This document shows positions 7,196-16,285 of a stretch of 64,000 nucleotides of DNA, piece after piece. The stretch spans positions 1,010,001 through 1,074,000 of the forward strand of contig NZ_CP022253.1 in NCBI RefSeq assembly GCF_003119195.2, read 5' to 3'. The notes below the pieces were generated by a model that was not told the origin of the DNA, did not search any database, and saw only the letters and a program-made list of their open reading frames with translations. The position numbers and the translations under genes are program-made. Source of the DNA: Azospirillum baldaniorum. GTDB taxonomy: Bacteria; Pseudomonadota; Alphaproteobacteria; Azospirillales; Azospirillaceae. The first letter of the stretch is position 1; the number at the start of each line of letters is the position of its first letter.

Positions 7196-9535
7196 ATGTC
7201 CGATCCCTACGCCTACGACGATCCGCTGGGCCATGATCCCCTCAGCCACGCGGGCGCCCCGGCCCCCGCGCCGGCGCAGCGTTTCGCCTATCTGGACGGG
7301 CTGAACCCCGTGCAGCGTGAGGCGGTCGAGGCTCTGGACGGCCCGGTTCTGGTGCTGGCCGGCGCCGGCACCGGCAAGACGCGCGTTCTGACCACCCGGC
7401 TGGCCCATCTGCTGATGACGCGCCGCGCCGCCGCCTTCCAGATCCTGGCGGTGACCTTCACCAACAAGGCCGCCCGCGAGATGCGGGAGCGCGTCGCCCA
7501 TCTGGTGGGGATCGAGCCGGAGGGCTGGTGGCTGGGCACCTTCCACGCGCTGGCTGCGCGCATCCTGCGCCGCCACGCCGAGCTGGTGGGGCTGAAGTCC
7601 AACTTCACCATCCTCGACACCGACGACCAGATCCGCCTGATCAAGCAGCTTCTGGAGGCGGCGAACGTCGATTCCAAGAAGTGGCCGGCGCGGCAGGTGC
7701 TGGGCGTGATCGAGCGCTGGAAGGACCGCGGCCTGACCCCGGACCGGCTGAACGAGGGCGATGGCGGCGACGTGGCCGGCGGGCGCGTGGTGGCGCTCTA
7801 CCGCGCCTACCAGGAGCGGCTGCGCACGCTGAACGCCTGCGACTTCGGCGATCTCCTGCTGCACAACATCACACTCTTCCAGAAGCACCCCGACGTGCTG
7901 GCGGAATACCACCGCAAGTTCAAGTACATCCTGGTGGACGAGTATCAGGACACCAACGTCGCCCAGTATCTGTGGCTGCGCATCCTCTCGCAGGCCCACA
8001 AGAACATCTGCTGCGTCGGCGACGAGGACCAGTCGATCTACGCTTGGCGCGGCGCCGAGATCGGCAACATCCTGCGCTTCGAGGCCGACTTCCCGGGCGC
8101 CACCGTCATCAAGCTGGAGCAGAACTACCGCTCCACCGGGCACATCCTGTCCGCCGCCTCCGGCCTGATCGCCAACAACAAGGGGCGGCTCGGCAAGACG
8201 CTGTGGACCCAGGCCGACGGCGGCGAACCGGTGCGCGTGCGCGGCGTCTGGGACGGCGAGGAGGAGGCCCGCTGGGTCGGCGACGAGATCGAGGCGCTGC
8301 AGCGCCAGGGCGTCTCGCTCGCCCAGATCGCCGTCCTGGTCCGCGCCGGCTTCCAGACCCGCGAGTTCGAAGAGCGCTTCATCACGCTGGGCCTGCCCTA
8401 CCGGGTGATCGGCGGCCCGCGCTTCTACGAGCGTCAGGAGATCCGCGACGCGATGGCCTATCTGCGCGTCGTCAACTCGCCCGACGACGATCTGGCTTTC
8501 GAGCGCATCGTCAACGTGCCCAAGCGCGGCGTCGGCCCGGCGGCCCTGCAATGCCTCTATCAGGCGGCGCGCTCGCGCGGGATGCCGTTGACCGAGGCCG
8601 GCTGGGCGCTGACCGAGACGGACGAGCTGAAGCCCAAGGTGCGCGGCGTGATGCGCAACCTGCTTCAGGACTTCTTCCGCTGGCGCACCCTGTCGGCGAC
8701 CATGCCGCACACCGAACTGGCCCGGATGATCCTGGACGAGTCCGGCTACACCCGCATGTGGCAGGAGGACAAGACGCCCGAGGCTCCGGGCCGGCTGGAG
8801 AACCTGAAGGAACTCATCACCGCCATGGCGGAGTTCGAGAACCTGTCGGGCTTCCTGGAGCATGTCGCCCTGGTCATGGAGAACGCCGAGGCCGCGGGCG
8901 TCGATCAGGTCACGGTGATGACCCTGCACGGCGCCAAGGGGCTGGAGTTCGACATGGTCTTCCTGCCCGGCTGGGAGGAGGGCGTGTTCCCCAACCAGCG
9001 CGCGCTGGACGAGACCGGCATCGCCGGGCTGGAGGAGGAGCGCCGCCTCGCCTATGTCGGGCTGACCCGGGCGCGCAAGCGGGCCTACATCAGCCACGCT
9101 GCCAACCGGCGGCTTTACGGCAACTGGGTCAGCGCCATCCCCTCCCGCTTCGTCGAGGAGATCCCCAGCGGCGACGTCGAGGCGGAGGCGGCGAGCGGCC
9201 TTTATCCGGGCGGCAATGCCGGGGGCGGTTTCGGTGGGGGCGGGAGCTTCCGCGATTCGTCGAGCTACGCCGCCTTCCGCGCCGGCCAGCAGGCGGCGGG
9301 CCGGCAGCAGCCCCCGTCGCCGCGCACCATCACGCTGGACAGCGGGTCCTATCAGGTCGCCCCGCGCGCCCGCCCGAACGCGCCCTTCCCGAAGGGGGCG
9401 CGGGTGTTCCACCAGAAATTCGGCTACGGCACCGTCACGGCGGTCGACCAGGACAAGTTGGAGATCGACTTCGACCAGGCCGGCAGCAAGAAGGTGATGG
9501 ACAGCTTCGTGGTGCCGGCGGAGAAGGCGGGCTGA
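7196..9535 (+). CDS. uvrD: ATP-dependent 3'-5' DNA helicase, UvrD/PcrA type
   Basis: A 779-residue superfamily 1 helicase for repair and replication-fork maintenance. ATG 7196 begins a short acidic leader before the helicase core. Visible motifs are Walker A GAGTGKT (about residue 58), motif Ia TFTNKAAREM, DEYQDT (about 247), GDEDQSIYAWRGA, QNYRST, VTVMTLHGAKGLEFD, and the EERRLAYVGLTRA arginine-finger region. A Gly-rich linker (about residues 670-690) leads to a C-terminal Tudor-like segment, PKGARVFHQKFGYGTV, as in PcrA/UvrD proteins that bind RNA polymerase. It is monocistronic with its own candidate promoter. uvrD and pcrA are equally valid names for this family in alphaproteobacteria. 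Confidence 0.95.
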   Translation: MSDPYAYDDPLGHDPLSHAGAPAPAPAQRFAYLDGLNPVQREAVEALDGPVLVLAGAGTGKTRVLTTRLAHLLMTRRAAAFQILAVTFTNKAAREMRERVAHLVGIEPEGWWLGTFHALAARILRRHAELVGLKSNFTILDTDDQIRLIKQLLEAANVDSKKWPARQVLGVIERWKDRGLTPDRLNEGDGGDVAGGRVVALYRAYQERLRTLNACDFGDLLLHNITLFQKHPDVLAEYHRKFKYILVDEYQDTNVAQYLWLRILSQAHKNICCVGDEDQSIYAWRGAEIGNILRFEADFPGATVIKLEQNYRSTGHILSAASGLIANNKGRLGKTLWTQADGGEPVRVRGVWDGEEEARWVGDEIEALQRQGVSLAQIAVLVRAGFQTREFEERFITLGLPYRVIGGPRFYERQEIRDAMAYLRVVNSPDDDLAFERIVNVPKRGVGPAALQCLYQAARSRGMPLTEAGWALTETDELKPKVRGVMRNLLQDFFRWRTLSATMPHTELARMILDESGYTRMWQEDKTPEAPGRLENLKELITAMAEFENLSGFLEHVALVMENAEAAGVDQVTVMTLHGAKGLEFDMVFLPGWEEGVFPNQRALDETGIAGLEEERRLAYVGLTRARKRAYISHAANRRLYGNWVSAIPSRFVEEIPSGDVEAEAASGLYPGGNAGGGFGGGGSFRDSSSYAAFRAGQQAAGRQQPPSPRTITLDSGSYQVAPRARPNAPFPKGARVFHQKFGYGTVTAVDQDKLEIDFDQAGSKKVMDSFVVPAEKAG

Positions 9536-9588
9536 CACAGGCGGGGTGATCGGGGCAGGGTGACCGATTGCCGCAGCGCCCCGCCGCG

Positions 9589-9602
9589 GTGACGATCGTC
9601 AC
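9589..9602. promoter_or_regulatory. Perfect 14-bp palindrome, candidate operator
   Basis: GTGACGATCGTCAC is a perfect dyad 70 bp before the probable GTG start at 9672 and 54 bp after the helicase stop. Its length and symmetry fit a dimeric repressor site. No regulator can be named. Confidence 0.35.
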
Positions 9603-9671
9603 AGGCCGGGCAGCGGCGTTCGGCTACTGGTTGTGCACAGACATCGTGCCCACAGCCACGGAACCCGCACA

Positions 9672-10868
9672 GTGTTCGGCAAGAGCAGCACCGCGTTTGA
9701 GGTCCAGATCCGCCGCGAGGGTCGCTGGACCATCGAGGGGACCTACGACGACGAGCGCCGGGCCCTGGCCTCAGCCCGCAGTTGGCTGGCGGTCAGCGGG
9801 GTGGAGGAGGTCAAGGCTATCAAGTTCCGCTCGCTGGCCGGACTGTCGCTGGAGACGGTGATCTTCCAGAAGGCCGTTCCGGTGGTGAAGGACAAGCCCA
9901 TGGCGCTGGGCGGCACGGCGGAGGGCGCGCCCTACTGCACGGCCCCCGGCGATCTCTACGGGTTCGAGTCGCGGATGGTCACCGGCCGGCTGCTGCGCCC
10001 CTTCCTCGACAAGTTCCGCATCACCCCGACCGAGCTTCTCCATTCCTGGACCTATCTGCGCAAGCTCGACGAGCAGGGCCTTCTGCTCGGCGCGGCGCTC
10101 CAGGCGGTGGCCCGCCACCACGCCGACCGCCATGGCGTCACCGTGCCGGCGCGGGCGCGCGAACTGCGGGGCTTCGCCGACGTCGTGTTGACCCGCGCCC
10201 GCGATTTCCAGGCCGAGCGCAAGGCGCTGCCGGCCTTCGATCCCGCCGACCTGTCCCGGTCCAGCCGCGCCCTTGCCGGCGCGGTGGGGGAGGAGGGGCA
10301 CGACTTCGCCTTCCTCAGCCAGCTCACGTTTCATCTGGCCGACCGCAATTCGCTGGCCGGCAAGCTGGAGATGCTGCTCGACCTGATCGGGCCGGAGGTC
10401 GAGCCGCGGCACCTCGCCCTGCTCGACGGGGTGATGGCCGACGCTCTGGGCTCCGCCGAGCTGGTGAAGGAGCTTCTCGGCGCGCAGCCGAACCTCGCCC
10501 TGGGGCTGTGCGCCCTGGCCGACCTGATCCTGGGCCGCGACCCGCAGCCGAAAAGCGAGCCGGTCAGCCCGCTGCTCGCCCATGTCGGGGCTCTGATCGT
10601 TCAGGGGCGCGCGCCGTGCTGCCGCGCCGTCCTGCTGGAACGCATCCAGCACTCGCTGAACGGCACCCAGCCGCTCGACCGCCGCGACCCGAGGAAGGAG
10701 GCGCTGCTCGCCGACCACCTCGCCACCCATCTGCGCGATTCGCAGGGGCGCCTGCTCGGCGGTGCCGAGGTCGAGAAGGCGCTGGCCCGCCGCCTCATCC
10801 GCCACCGTCAGGCGATCCTGCGCGAGCAGGGGATGCACGACATCGCGGACCGGCTGTCGGGGCGGTGA
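9672..10868 (+). CDS. Hypothetical protein, about 398 aa
   Basis: The frame is open from 9633. The most natural start is GTG 9672 (VFGKSSTAFEVQIRREGRW), which begins with a beta-rich domain of about 90 residues containing RREGRWTIEGTYDDERRAL. The rest is helical and Leu/Ala-rich, with segments such as LLHSWTYLRKLDEQG and AVLLERIQHSL. No signal peptide, transmembrane helix or catalytic motif is seen. The gene ends 16 bp from the stop of the convergent PDZ lipoprotein gene. I do not recognise a named family. The start is moderately uncertain because no strong ribosome site is present. Confidence 0.7.
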   Translation: MFGKSSTAFEVQIRREGRWTIEGTYDDERRALASARSWLAVSGVEEVKAIKFRSLAGLSLETVIFQKAVPVVKDKPMALGGTAEGAPYCTAPGDLYGFESRMVTGRLLRPFLDKFRITPTELLHSWTYLRKLDEQGLLLGAALQAVARHHADRHGVTVPARARELRGFADVVLTRARDFQAERKALPAFDPADLSRSSRALAGAVGEEGHDFAFLSQLTFHLADRNSLAGKLEMLLDLIGPEVEPRHLALLDGVMADALGSAELVKELLGAQPNLALGLCALADLILGRDPQPKSEPVSPLLAHVGALIVQGRAPCCRAVLLERIQHSLNGTQPLDRRDPRKEALLADHLATHLRDSQGRLLGGAEVEKALARRLIRHRQAILREQGMHDIADRLSGR

Positions 10869-10884
10869 CTCCACCGGCTTCGCC

Positions 10885-12024
10885 TCACGGCGCCGGCGGC
10901 GACCAGGGCAGTTCGGTCCGCGGCTTGTCCCGCCGCAGCGCTTCGTAGATCTCCACGCCCTTCCCGCGGTCGGTCTCGCACAGCATCATCAGCACGTCGG
11001 AGTCGGCGCTGGCCGACGTGCAGATCTTCGAATCCCGGGTGCAGGTCGGCCGCGGGTGCGGCGCCAGCCAGTATCCGGGTTGGGCCTTCCGCGCCGCCTC
11101 CCAAAAGGCCGTCGTCAGCTTGGCGCTTTCCGCCTCGCTGCCGTCGTTGCGCACGGTGAACAGCGGCGAATGCACGCTGCTCGAGAACAGGCCCGAACCG
11201 GTCATCTGCGCCACGCAGAAGCGCTCCTGCACCGGCGCGGCCGGCAGGACCGGCGCATCGGCGTACACGGCACCCGGCGGCAGGGCTGGGGTGGTGCTGG
11301 TGATCGGGCCGACGATCAGCTCGCGCGGCTCGCGGGCGCGCCACAGCTTGACCAGCACGCTCTGCCCGCTGGGCACCGCGCCCAGAACACGGCGCATCTG
11401 CACCGCATCCCCCACCGCGACGCCACGCACCTCCAGGATCACGTCGCCGCCGCGGATGCCCGACAGCTCGGCCGCCTTGCCCGGGATTAGCGCCGTCACC
11501 ACCAGACCGCGCGGCGATTCCAGCCCCAAGGCCTGCGCCAGTTGGGCGGTCAACGGACCCACAGCCGCTCCCATCGCCCCCTGCGGTTCGCTCGCCGGTG
11601 CCGCGGCGGGAGCGGCCGTGCCGGCCACCGCTCCGCTGATGCCATTGGGGCCGGTGGTGACGGTCGTCGCCGGTGCGGAGCCCGCACCCGCCACCGTGCC
11701 GCCACCCTCCGCGCAACGCTGCTCCGCCATGACCTGACGGACCGCCTTGATGTTGACCACCACCGCTTCGCGGTACGCCGGGTCCACCGTGGGCAGTTGG
11801 TCGATGTACCCTCGCTGCAGCGACGCCAGCGCCTTGCAGTCCGTGCCCCGGTAGGAGGGAACCATATCGGCCACCAGCGACGCTTCCGATGGCATGTTCA
11901 CTGTGCTCACCGCCCCGATCGCCAGCCCGACCGGATCGAGCGCGCAGCCCGATACCATCGCCGCTCCCGAAACCGCCACCAGCGCCGCCATCCATGCCCT
12001 GGCCGCATTGCTAACGCGCTGCAT
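10885..12024 (-). CDS. PDZ-domain lipoprotein
   Basis: Encodes 379 residues from ATG 12024, with GGGGGAG about 10 nt upstream. The N-terminal signal peptide ends in the lipobox VSGC27, so a lipid-anchored periplasmic protein is predicted. Residues 28-110 have paired Cys; an Ala/Pro/Gly-rich linker follows. A PDZ domain (about residues 150-230) is seen as LGLESPRGLVVTALIPGKAAELSGIRGGDVILEV, the carboxylate-binding loop and GDxI strand of the DegP type. The C-terminal part is Cys-containing (ERFCVAQM, PTCTRDSKICTS). No protease catalytic triad is seen, so it is more likely an adaptor or envelope-associated protein than an enzyme. Confidence 0.8.
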   Translation of the reverse strand: MQRVSNAARAWMAALVAVSGAAMVSGCALDPVGLAIGAVSTVNMPSEASLVADMVPSYRGTDCKALASLQRGYIDQLPTVDPAYREAVVVNIKAVRQVMAEQRCAEGGGTVAGAGSAPATTVTTGPNGISGAVAGTAAPAAAPASEPQGAMGAAVGPLTAQLAQALGLESPRGLVVTALIPGKAAELSGIRGGDVILEVRGVAVGDAVQMRRVLGAVPSGQSVLVKLWRAREPRELIVGPITSTTPALPPGAVYADAPVLPAAPVQERFCVAQMTGSGLFSSSVHSPLFTVRNDGSEAESAKLTTAFWEAARKAQPGYWLAPHPRPTCTRDSKICTSASADSDVLMMLCETDRGKGVEIYEALRRDKPRTELPWSPPAP

Positions 12025-12332
12025 CAAGCCCGTCTCCCCCGTGTGGCTCTTGCGGAACCCTCGATCCGCTTATCTCCGGGTGCAGTGTGCCCGCTCAAAA
12101 GTGGTAAGAAAAGCGGCGGCAAGCCCGTGACGTGCTTTCGTCGGCCAAAACGTCGCACGCTGCGGTCGATCCAGCCCGGCGGACCCGTTTCCGGATGCGG
12201 CAGCCCTGGGACGCGACGGGGGCGTGCGCGCGGTTGCAGGACGTCCCGGCTGCAGGAAATCTTTGTGTCTCCGCGTCTCTGTGGTTAAGTCTCCCACCAG
12301 ACAACGACCACCCCATCATCGGCGACCTTCCC
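12025..12332. other. 308-bp divergent intergenic region
   Basis: Separates the PDZ lipoprotein gene from prmA and must hold both promoters. It contains the short purine/pyrimidine-asymmetric repeat at 12261-12290, listed separately. Otherwise I see no open frame or RNA fold that I can support. Confidence 0.45.
12261..12290. repeat. Short CACAGAGACGCGGAGACACAAAG-type intergenic repeat
   Basis: The minus strand reads TTAACCACAGAGACGCGG followed by AGACACAAAG, a nearly pure-purine run with CACAGAGA/GAGACA phasing. From general knowledge, sequences of this form recur in intergenic DNA of unrelated bacteria, often mistranslated as HRDAETQR-like peptides. Here it ends 43 bp before the prmA start. 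Its function is unknown. Confidence 0.55.
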
Positions 12333-13247
12333 ATGTCCTCCTCCAAGCTCTGGCGCATCGCGCTCGTCATTCCCGAAGCCCACGCCCCCGCGTTCGCCGA
12401 GGCGATTGGCGATCATGCCGACGCGGTGTCCACCTTCGAGCTGGAGGAGCATGGCGACTGGCTGGTCGAGGCGACGGTCTACGGGCAGCCGGACGAGCCG
12501 CGGCTGAACGCCCGCGTTGCCGTTCTGGCCGAGGCCATGGGCATCCCCGAGCCGAAGCTGATCGTCGAGGAGCTGCCCCTCATCGACTGGGTGTCGCACA
12601 GCTACCAGGGCTTTCCGCCGATCCAGGCCGGGCGCTTCTTCGTCCACGGCTCCCACCATGAGGGCATCGTCCCGGCGGGCAGCATCCCGCTGCTGGTCGA
12701 CGCCGCCACCGCCTTCGGCACCGGCGAGCACGGCTCGACCAAGGGCTGCCTGATGGCGCTGGACCGGCTGGCCCGGCGGATGAACCTGCCGCGCCGCGGC
12801 CGGGGCGGGGCGCTCGACATGGGCTGCGGTTCGGGCATCCTGGCGCTGGCGGTGACCAAGCGCTGGCGGGTGCCGGTCACCGCCGTGGACATCGACCCGG
12901 AGGCGGTGCGCGTCACCCGCGTCAACGCCGCGCTCAACGGGGTGAAGGCCCGCATCCGCTCGCAGGGCGGTGACGGCTACCACACCGCCATCGTGGGCAA
13001 GCACAAGCCCTACCGCCTGATCACCGCCAATATCCTGGCCCGCCCGCTGGCCCGCATGGCGCCGAAACTGAAGCGCCATCTGCAGCGCGGTGGCGTCGCC
13101 GTCCTGGCCGGCCTGCTGAACCGGCAGGAGCGCCACGTCATCCAGGCGCACCGCACCCAGGGCCTGCATCTGGTCGCGCGCATCCCGGTCGGCGAATGGA
13201 CCACCCTTGTGGTGAAGCGCCCGAAGCGGAAGGCCGTAAAGGGCTGA
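12333..13247 (+). CDS. prmA: Ribosomal protein L11 methyltransferase
   Basis: A 304-residue S-adenosylmethionine-dependent enzyme that methylates ribosomal protein L11. ATG 12333 (MSSSKLWRIALVIPEAHA) gives the normal family length. The N-terminal substrate-recognition domain (about residues 1-110) is followed by AFGTGEHGSTKGCL, the PrmA-specific loop, then the SAM-binding motif ALDMGCGSGILALAV (about 162). VDIDPEAV at the end of strand 2 and the NIL motif in ITANILARPL complete the methyltransferase core. It is monocistronic, with a terB-like gene 67 bp downstream on the same strand. No odd features apart from the repeat in its leader. Confidence 0.93.
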   Translation: MSSSKLWRIALVIPEAHAPAFAEAIGDHADAVSTFELEEHGDWLVEATVYGQPDEPRLNARVAVLAEAMGIPEPKLIVEELPLIDWVSHSYQGFPPIQAGRFFVHGSHHEGIVPAGSIPLLVDAATAFGTGEHGSTKGCLMALDRLARRMNLPRRGRGGALDMGCGSGILALAVTKRWRVPVTAVDIDPEAVRVTRVNAALNGVKARIRSQGGDGYHTAIVGKHKPYRLITANILARPLARMAPKLKRHLQRGGVAVLAGLLNRQERHVIQAHRTQGLHLVARIPVGEWTTLVVKRPKRKAVKG

Positions 13248-13314
13248 CGCCCCTGGATTTCGGTCCTCCCGCCGCCAATGTCTTCCGGACATATGGACGA
13301 CCCGTGGAGGACCG

Positions 13315-13776
13315 ATGCTGAACCGGATCAGGGCGCTGTTCCAGGAGAACGACCCCGGCGACGACCGCCACAGGCTGGAAGCCGCCGCCGCCGCCCTTCT
13401 GGTCGAGGCCGCACGCACCGACAACACCATTTCCCAGGCGGAGCGCGAGCGCATTCTCGACGTTACCCGCCGCCACTTCCACCTGAGTGAGGAAGAGGCG
13501 CAGGACCTGCTGTCCGCCGCCGTCTTCGACACGGAAGGCGCCTCGCCCTACTACCGCTACGTCACGGTGATCAACGACCATTGCCCGCCGGACAAGCGGC
13601 TGTGGATCATCGAGATGCTGTGGGAGGTCGCCTACGCCGACGGCGAGCTGAACGACCTGGAGGCCAACCTGCTGCGCCGCATCGGCGGCCTGCTCCATGT
13701 GCCCGACGTCGATCGCGGCCTTGCGCGCAAGCGGGTCCTGGAGCGGCTGGGCCTGCCCGACGATTCGGGGCTGTAA
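13315..13776 (+). CDS. TerB-family protein
   Basis: A 153-residue acidic helical protein; ATG 13315 follows GTGGAGG at good spacing. It fits the TerB/TerB-like fold: an early helix AAAALLVEAARTDNTISQAERERI and a later related helix EMLWEVAYADGELNDLEANLLRRI. Each contains the D-(G/N)-x-(I/L)-x-x-x-E metal-binding pattern characteristic of this family. It is soluble, with no membrane segment. Founding members are linked to tellurite resistance, but most homologues have no known role. It lies between prmA and the aminopeptidase P gene on the same strand. Confidence 0.85.
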   Translation: MLNRIRALFQENDPGDDRHRLEAAAAALLVEAARTDNTISQAERERILDVTRRHFHLSEEEAQDLLSAAVFDTEGASPYYRYVTVINDHCPPDKRLWIIEMLWEVAYADGELNDLEANLLRRIGGLLHVPDVDRGLARKRVLERLGLPDDSGL

Positions 13777-13886
13777 GACCGTCCCGCCGGGGCCTTCGCG
13801 CGGCTATGCCCTTTCCCGCGCTTGCGCGGTGGGGCATCCCTGCCTAGCCTGTCGCGGACGGCTTCACCGGATGAGGATCAGCCCCC

Positions 13887-15917
13887 GTGTCCAGCGCTTA
13901 CCGCGGCGACGAAACCCTGGCGCAGCTTCTGGCCCAAGCGGGCCTGCCCCACACCCCCGCGGATATCCGCAGCCTCGTCGCCGGGGTGCTCGCCGCGCCG
14001 GAGGGGGAGGAGCCCGACGGCTGGATGGTCCTGGTCGGGACGCGGCTTCCGGAGGATCTCGCCGGGCAGCTCCGCGCCCTGAAGGCCGACCTGGCTGACA
14101 GTCGCGTCGCCGCGGCGCCGGATTACGCCGCCCGCATCGCCGCCCTGCGCGGCGTCCTGGCGCGCGCCGACCTCGACGGCTTCATCGTGCCGCGCGGCGA
14201 CGAGCATCAGGGCGAGTATGTGCCGCCGCGCGCCCAGCGCCTTGCCTGGCTGACCGGCTTCACCGGATCGGCCGGCCACGCCGTGGTGGGGCGGCAGCGC
14301 GCCGCCATCTTCGTGGACGGGCGCTACACACTCCAGGTCCAGACGGAGGTGTCGGGCGATCTCTACGAATACCGGCATCTGGTCGACGACCCACTGACCG
14401 AGTGGGCCGGAGAGGCGCTGCCGCGCGGCGGACGGCTCGGCTACGATCCGTGGCTGCACACCGCCGGCTGGGTGGAGCGCACCCGCCAGCAGCTTGAGCG
14501 CATCGGCCTGTCGCTGGTGCCCTGTCCGGACAACCCGGTGGACCGCGTGTGGACGGACCAGCCGCCGCCCCCACTGGCCCCGGTGGTCGCCCAGGACCAC
14601 GTCTTCGCCGGGGACAGCGCCGCCGACAAGCGCGCCCGCATTGCCGGCGATCTGGCGCGCAACGGCATCGGCGCCGTGGTGCTGACCCAGCCCGACTCCA
14701 TCGCGTGGCTGCTCAACCTGCGCGGCGCGGACGTGCCCTGCACGCCGCTGCCGCTGTCCTTCGCGATCCTGAAGGACGACGCGCAGGTGGACCTGTTCAT
14801 CGACCGCCGCAAGCTGGCGCCGGGCGTCGAGGCCCATCTCGGCAACCAGGTTGCCGTGCGCGCCCCGGACGAGCTGGGGGCCGCGCTCGACGGGTTGGGG
14901 CGCGAGGGTCGCAAGGTGATGGCCGACCCGGCCAGCACCTCGGCCTGGATCTTCGACCGGCTGCACATGGCCGGCGCCAAGCTGGAGCGCGACCCCGATC
15001 CCTGCGCCCTGCCCAAGGCCTGCAAGAACGAGGCGGAACTGGCCGGCACCCGCGCCGCCCACATCCGCGACGGCGCGGCGCTCGTCCGCTTCCTGCACTG
15101 GCTGTCGCAGGAGGCGCCGTCGGGCACGGTGACGGAGATCGCGGCGGCGGACCGGCTGCTGGCCTTCCGCCGCGCCAACGACCGCTTCCGCGGCCTCAGC
15201 TTCGACACGATCTCCGGGGCGGGGCCGAACGGCGCCATCGTCCACTACCGGGTGTCGGAGGCGACCGACCGCCGGCTGGAGCCGGGCAGCCTGTTCCTGC
15301 TGGACAGCGGCGCCCAGTATCTGGACGGCACCACCGACGTGACGCGCACCATCGCCATCGGCGCGCCGACCCCGGAAATGCGCGAGCGCTTCACGCTGGT
15401 TCTCAAGGGGCACATCGCCGTCAGCACGGCGCGATTCCCGCGCGGCACCACCGGGTCGCAGCTCGACACGCTGGCCCGCCTGCCGCTGTGGTCGCTGGGG
15501 CTGGACTACGACCACGGCACCGGCCACGGGGTGGGCAGCTATCTGTCGGTGCACGAGGGGCCGCAGCGGATCTCCAAGGTGCCGAACAGCGTGGCGCTGC
15601 ATCCCGGCATGATCCTGTCCAACGAGCCCGGCTACTACAAGACCGGCGCCTACGGCATCCGCATCGAGAATCTGATCGTCGTCCAACCGCTCGACCTGCC
15701 GATGGCGGAGCGGCCCATGCTGGGGTTCGAGGTGCTGACCCTGGCTCCCATCGACCGCAATCTGGTCGAGCCGGCGCTGCTGACCCAGGCGGAGATCGCC
15801 TGGCTGAACGCCTATCACACCCACGTGCGCGAGGCGCTGGAGCAGCGGCTCGCGGGCGAGGGGGATGCCGCCGTGGCGCAATGGTTGAGACAGGCGACCT
15901 CGCCGATCATCGACTGA
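13887..15917 (+). CDS. pepP: Xaa-Pro aminopeptidase (aminopeptidase P, M24B)
   Basis: A 676-residue metallopeptidase that removes an N-terminal residue preceding proline. GTG 13887 has GAGGAT 9 nt upstream. Two creatinase-like N-terminal domains start at about residue 75 (IAALRGVLARADLDGFIVPRGDEH). The M24 catalytic domain carries the five metal ligands: Asp in LLDSGAQYLDGTTDVTRT (two), His in GTGHGVGSYLSVHEGP, Glu in SNEPGYY and Glu in IRIENL. A C-terminal extension follows, as in the long eukaryote-like form. The first 65 residues, before the creatinase domain, are extra compared with the usual alphaproteobacterial protein and may be a small added helical domain. Confidence 0.93.
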   Translation: MSSAYRGDETLAQLLAQAGLPHTPADIRSLVAGVLAAPEGEEPDGWMVLVGTRLPEDLAGQLRALKADLADSRVAAAPDYAARIAALRGVLARADLDGFIVPRGDEHQGEYVPPRAQRLAWLTGFTGSAGHAVVGRQRAAIFVDGRYTLQVQTEVSGDLYEYRHLVDDPLTEWAGEALPRGGRLGYDPWLHTAGWVERTRQQLERIGLSLVPCPDNPVDRVWTDQPPPPLAPVVAQDHVFAGDSAADKRARIAGDLARNGIGAVVLTQPDSIAWLLNLRGADVPCTPLPLSFAILKDDAQVDLFIDRRKLAPGVEAHLGNQVAVRAPDELGAALDGLGREGRKVMADPASTSAWIFDRLHMAGAKLERDPDPCALPKACKNEAELAGTRAAHIRDGAALVRFLHWLSQEAPSGTVTEIAAADRLLAFRRANDRFRGLSFDTISGAGPNGAIVHYRVSEATDRRLEPGSLFLLDSGAQYLDGTTDVTRTIAIGAPTPEMRERFTLVLKGHIAVSTARFPRGTTGSQLDTLARLPLWSLGLDYDHGTGHGVGSYLSVHEGPQRISKVPNSVALHPGMILSNEPGYYKTGAYGIRIENLIVVQPLDLPMAERPMLGFEVLTLAPIDRNLVEPALLTQAEIAWLNAYHTHVREALEQRLAGEGDAAVAQWLRQATSPIID

Positions 15918-16285
15918 GGGACATGCTTCGGGATGGAGCATTGCCGGCAGTTGGAAGGCGCATCGCGCGAGAATCAGCCCGTGCGTTCGCCTGTGAAATC
16001 TGGCAAGGTCCCCACCCGACGCAGGGGTATGTCCGTTCGGACCGCCGCCGGACGCGCGTCCGTGCCTTGAAGCGATGCCTCATCGCTTTGGGGAGCGGCG
16101 GAAATTCGGTGGTCTTGGTAACCCGATATTTACGGGCGTACGTCACTGTGGCCGTGAGGGATGACTTTTCGGCAGACTTAAGGCATCACAGTCGGACCAG
16201 ACCGACCCCGGCGCACGCCATGCAGCGCCGGGCGGGCTGAACGCCGGGCCGGGGCCTAGCAACGGAAGAATGCGGAGACGCGTAG
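15918..16285. other. 368-bp intergenic region before cheY
   Basis: It contains a perfect hairpin AAGCGATG-CCT-CATCGCTT (16070-16088) without a T-run, which may end pepP transcription or act in the cheY leader. An AT-richer stretch (GGTAACCCGATATTTACGGG, about 16118-16137) is the best place for a cheY promoter. No coding frame is supported. Confidence 0.45.

Noticed and set aside
13878..15941. 687-codon minus-strand frame opposite pepP
   Set aside because: Same GC-driven artefact; no domain, and pepP is unambiguous.
16070..16088. Intrinsic terminator of pepP
   Set aside because: A perfect 8-bp hairpin exists but no T-run follows; mentioned only within the intergenic entry.
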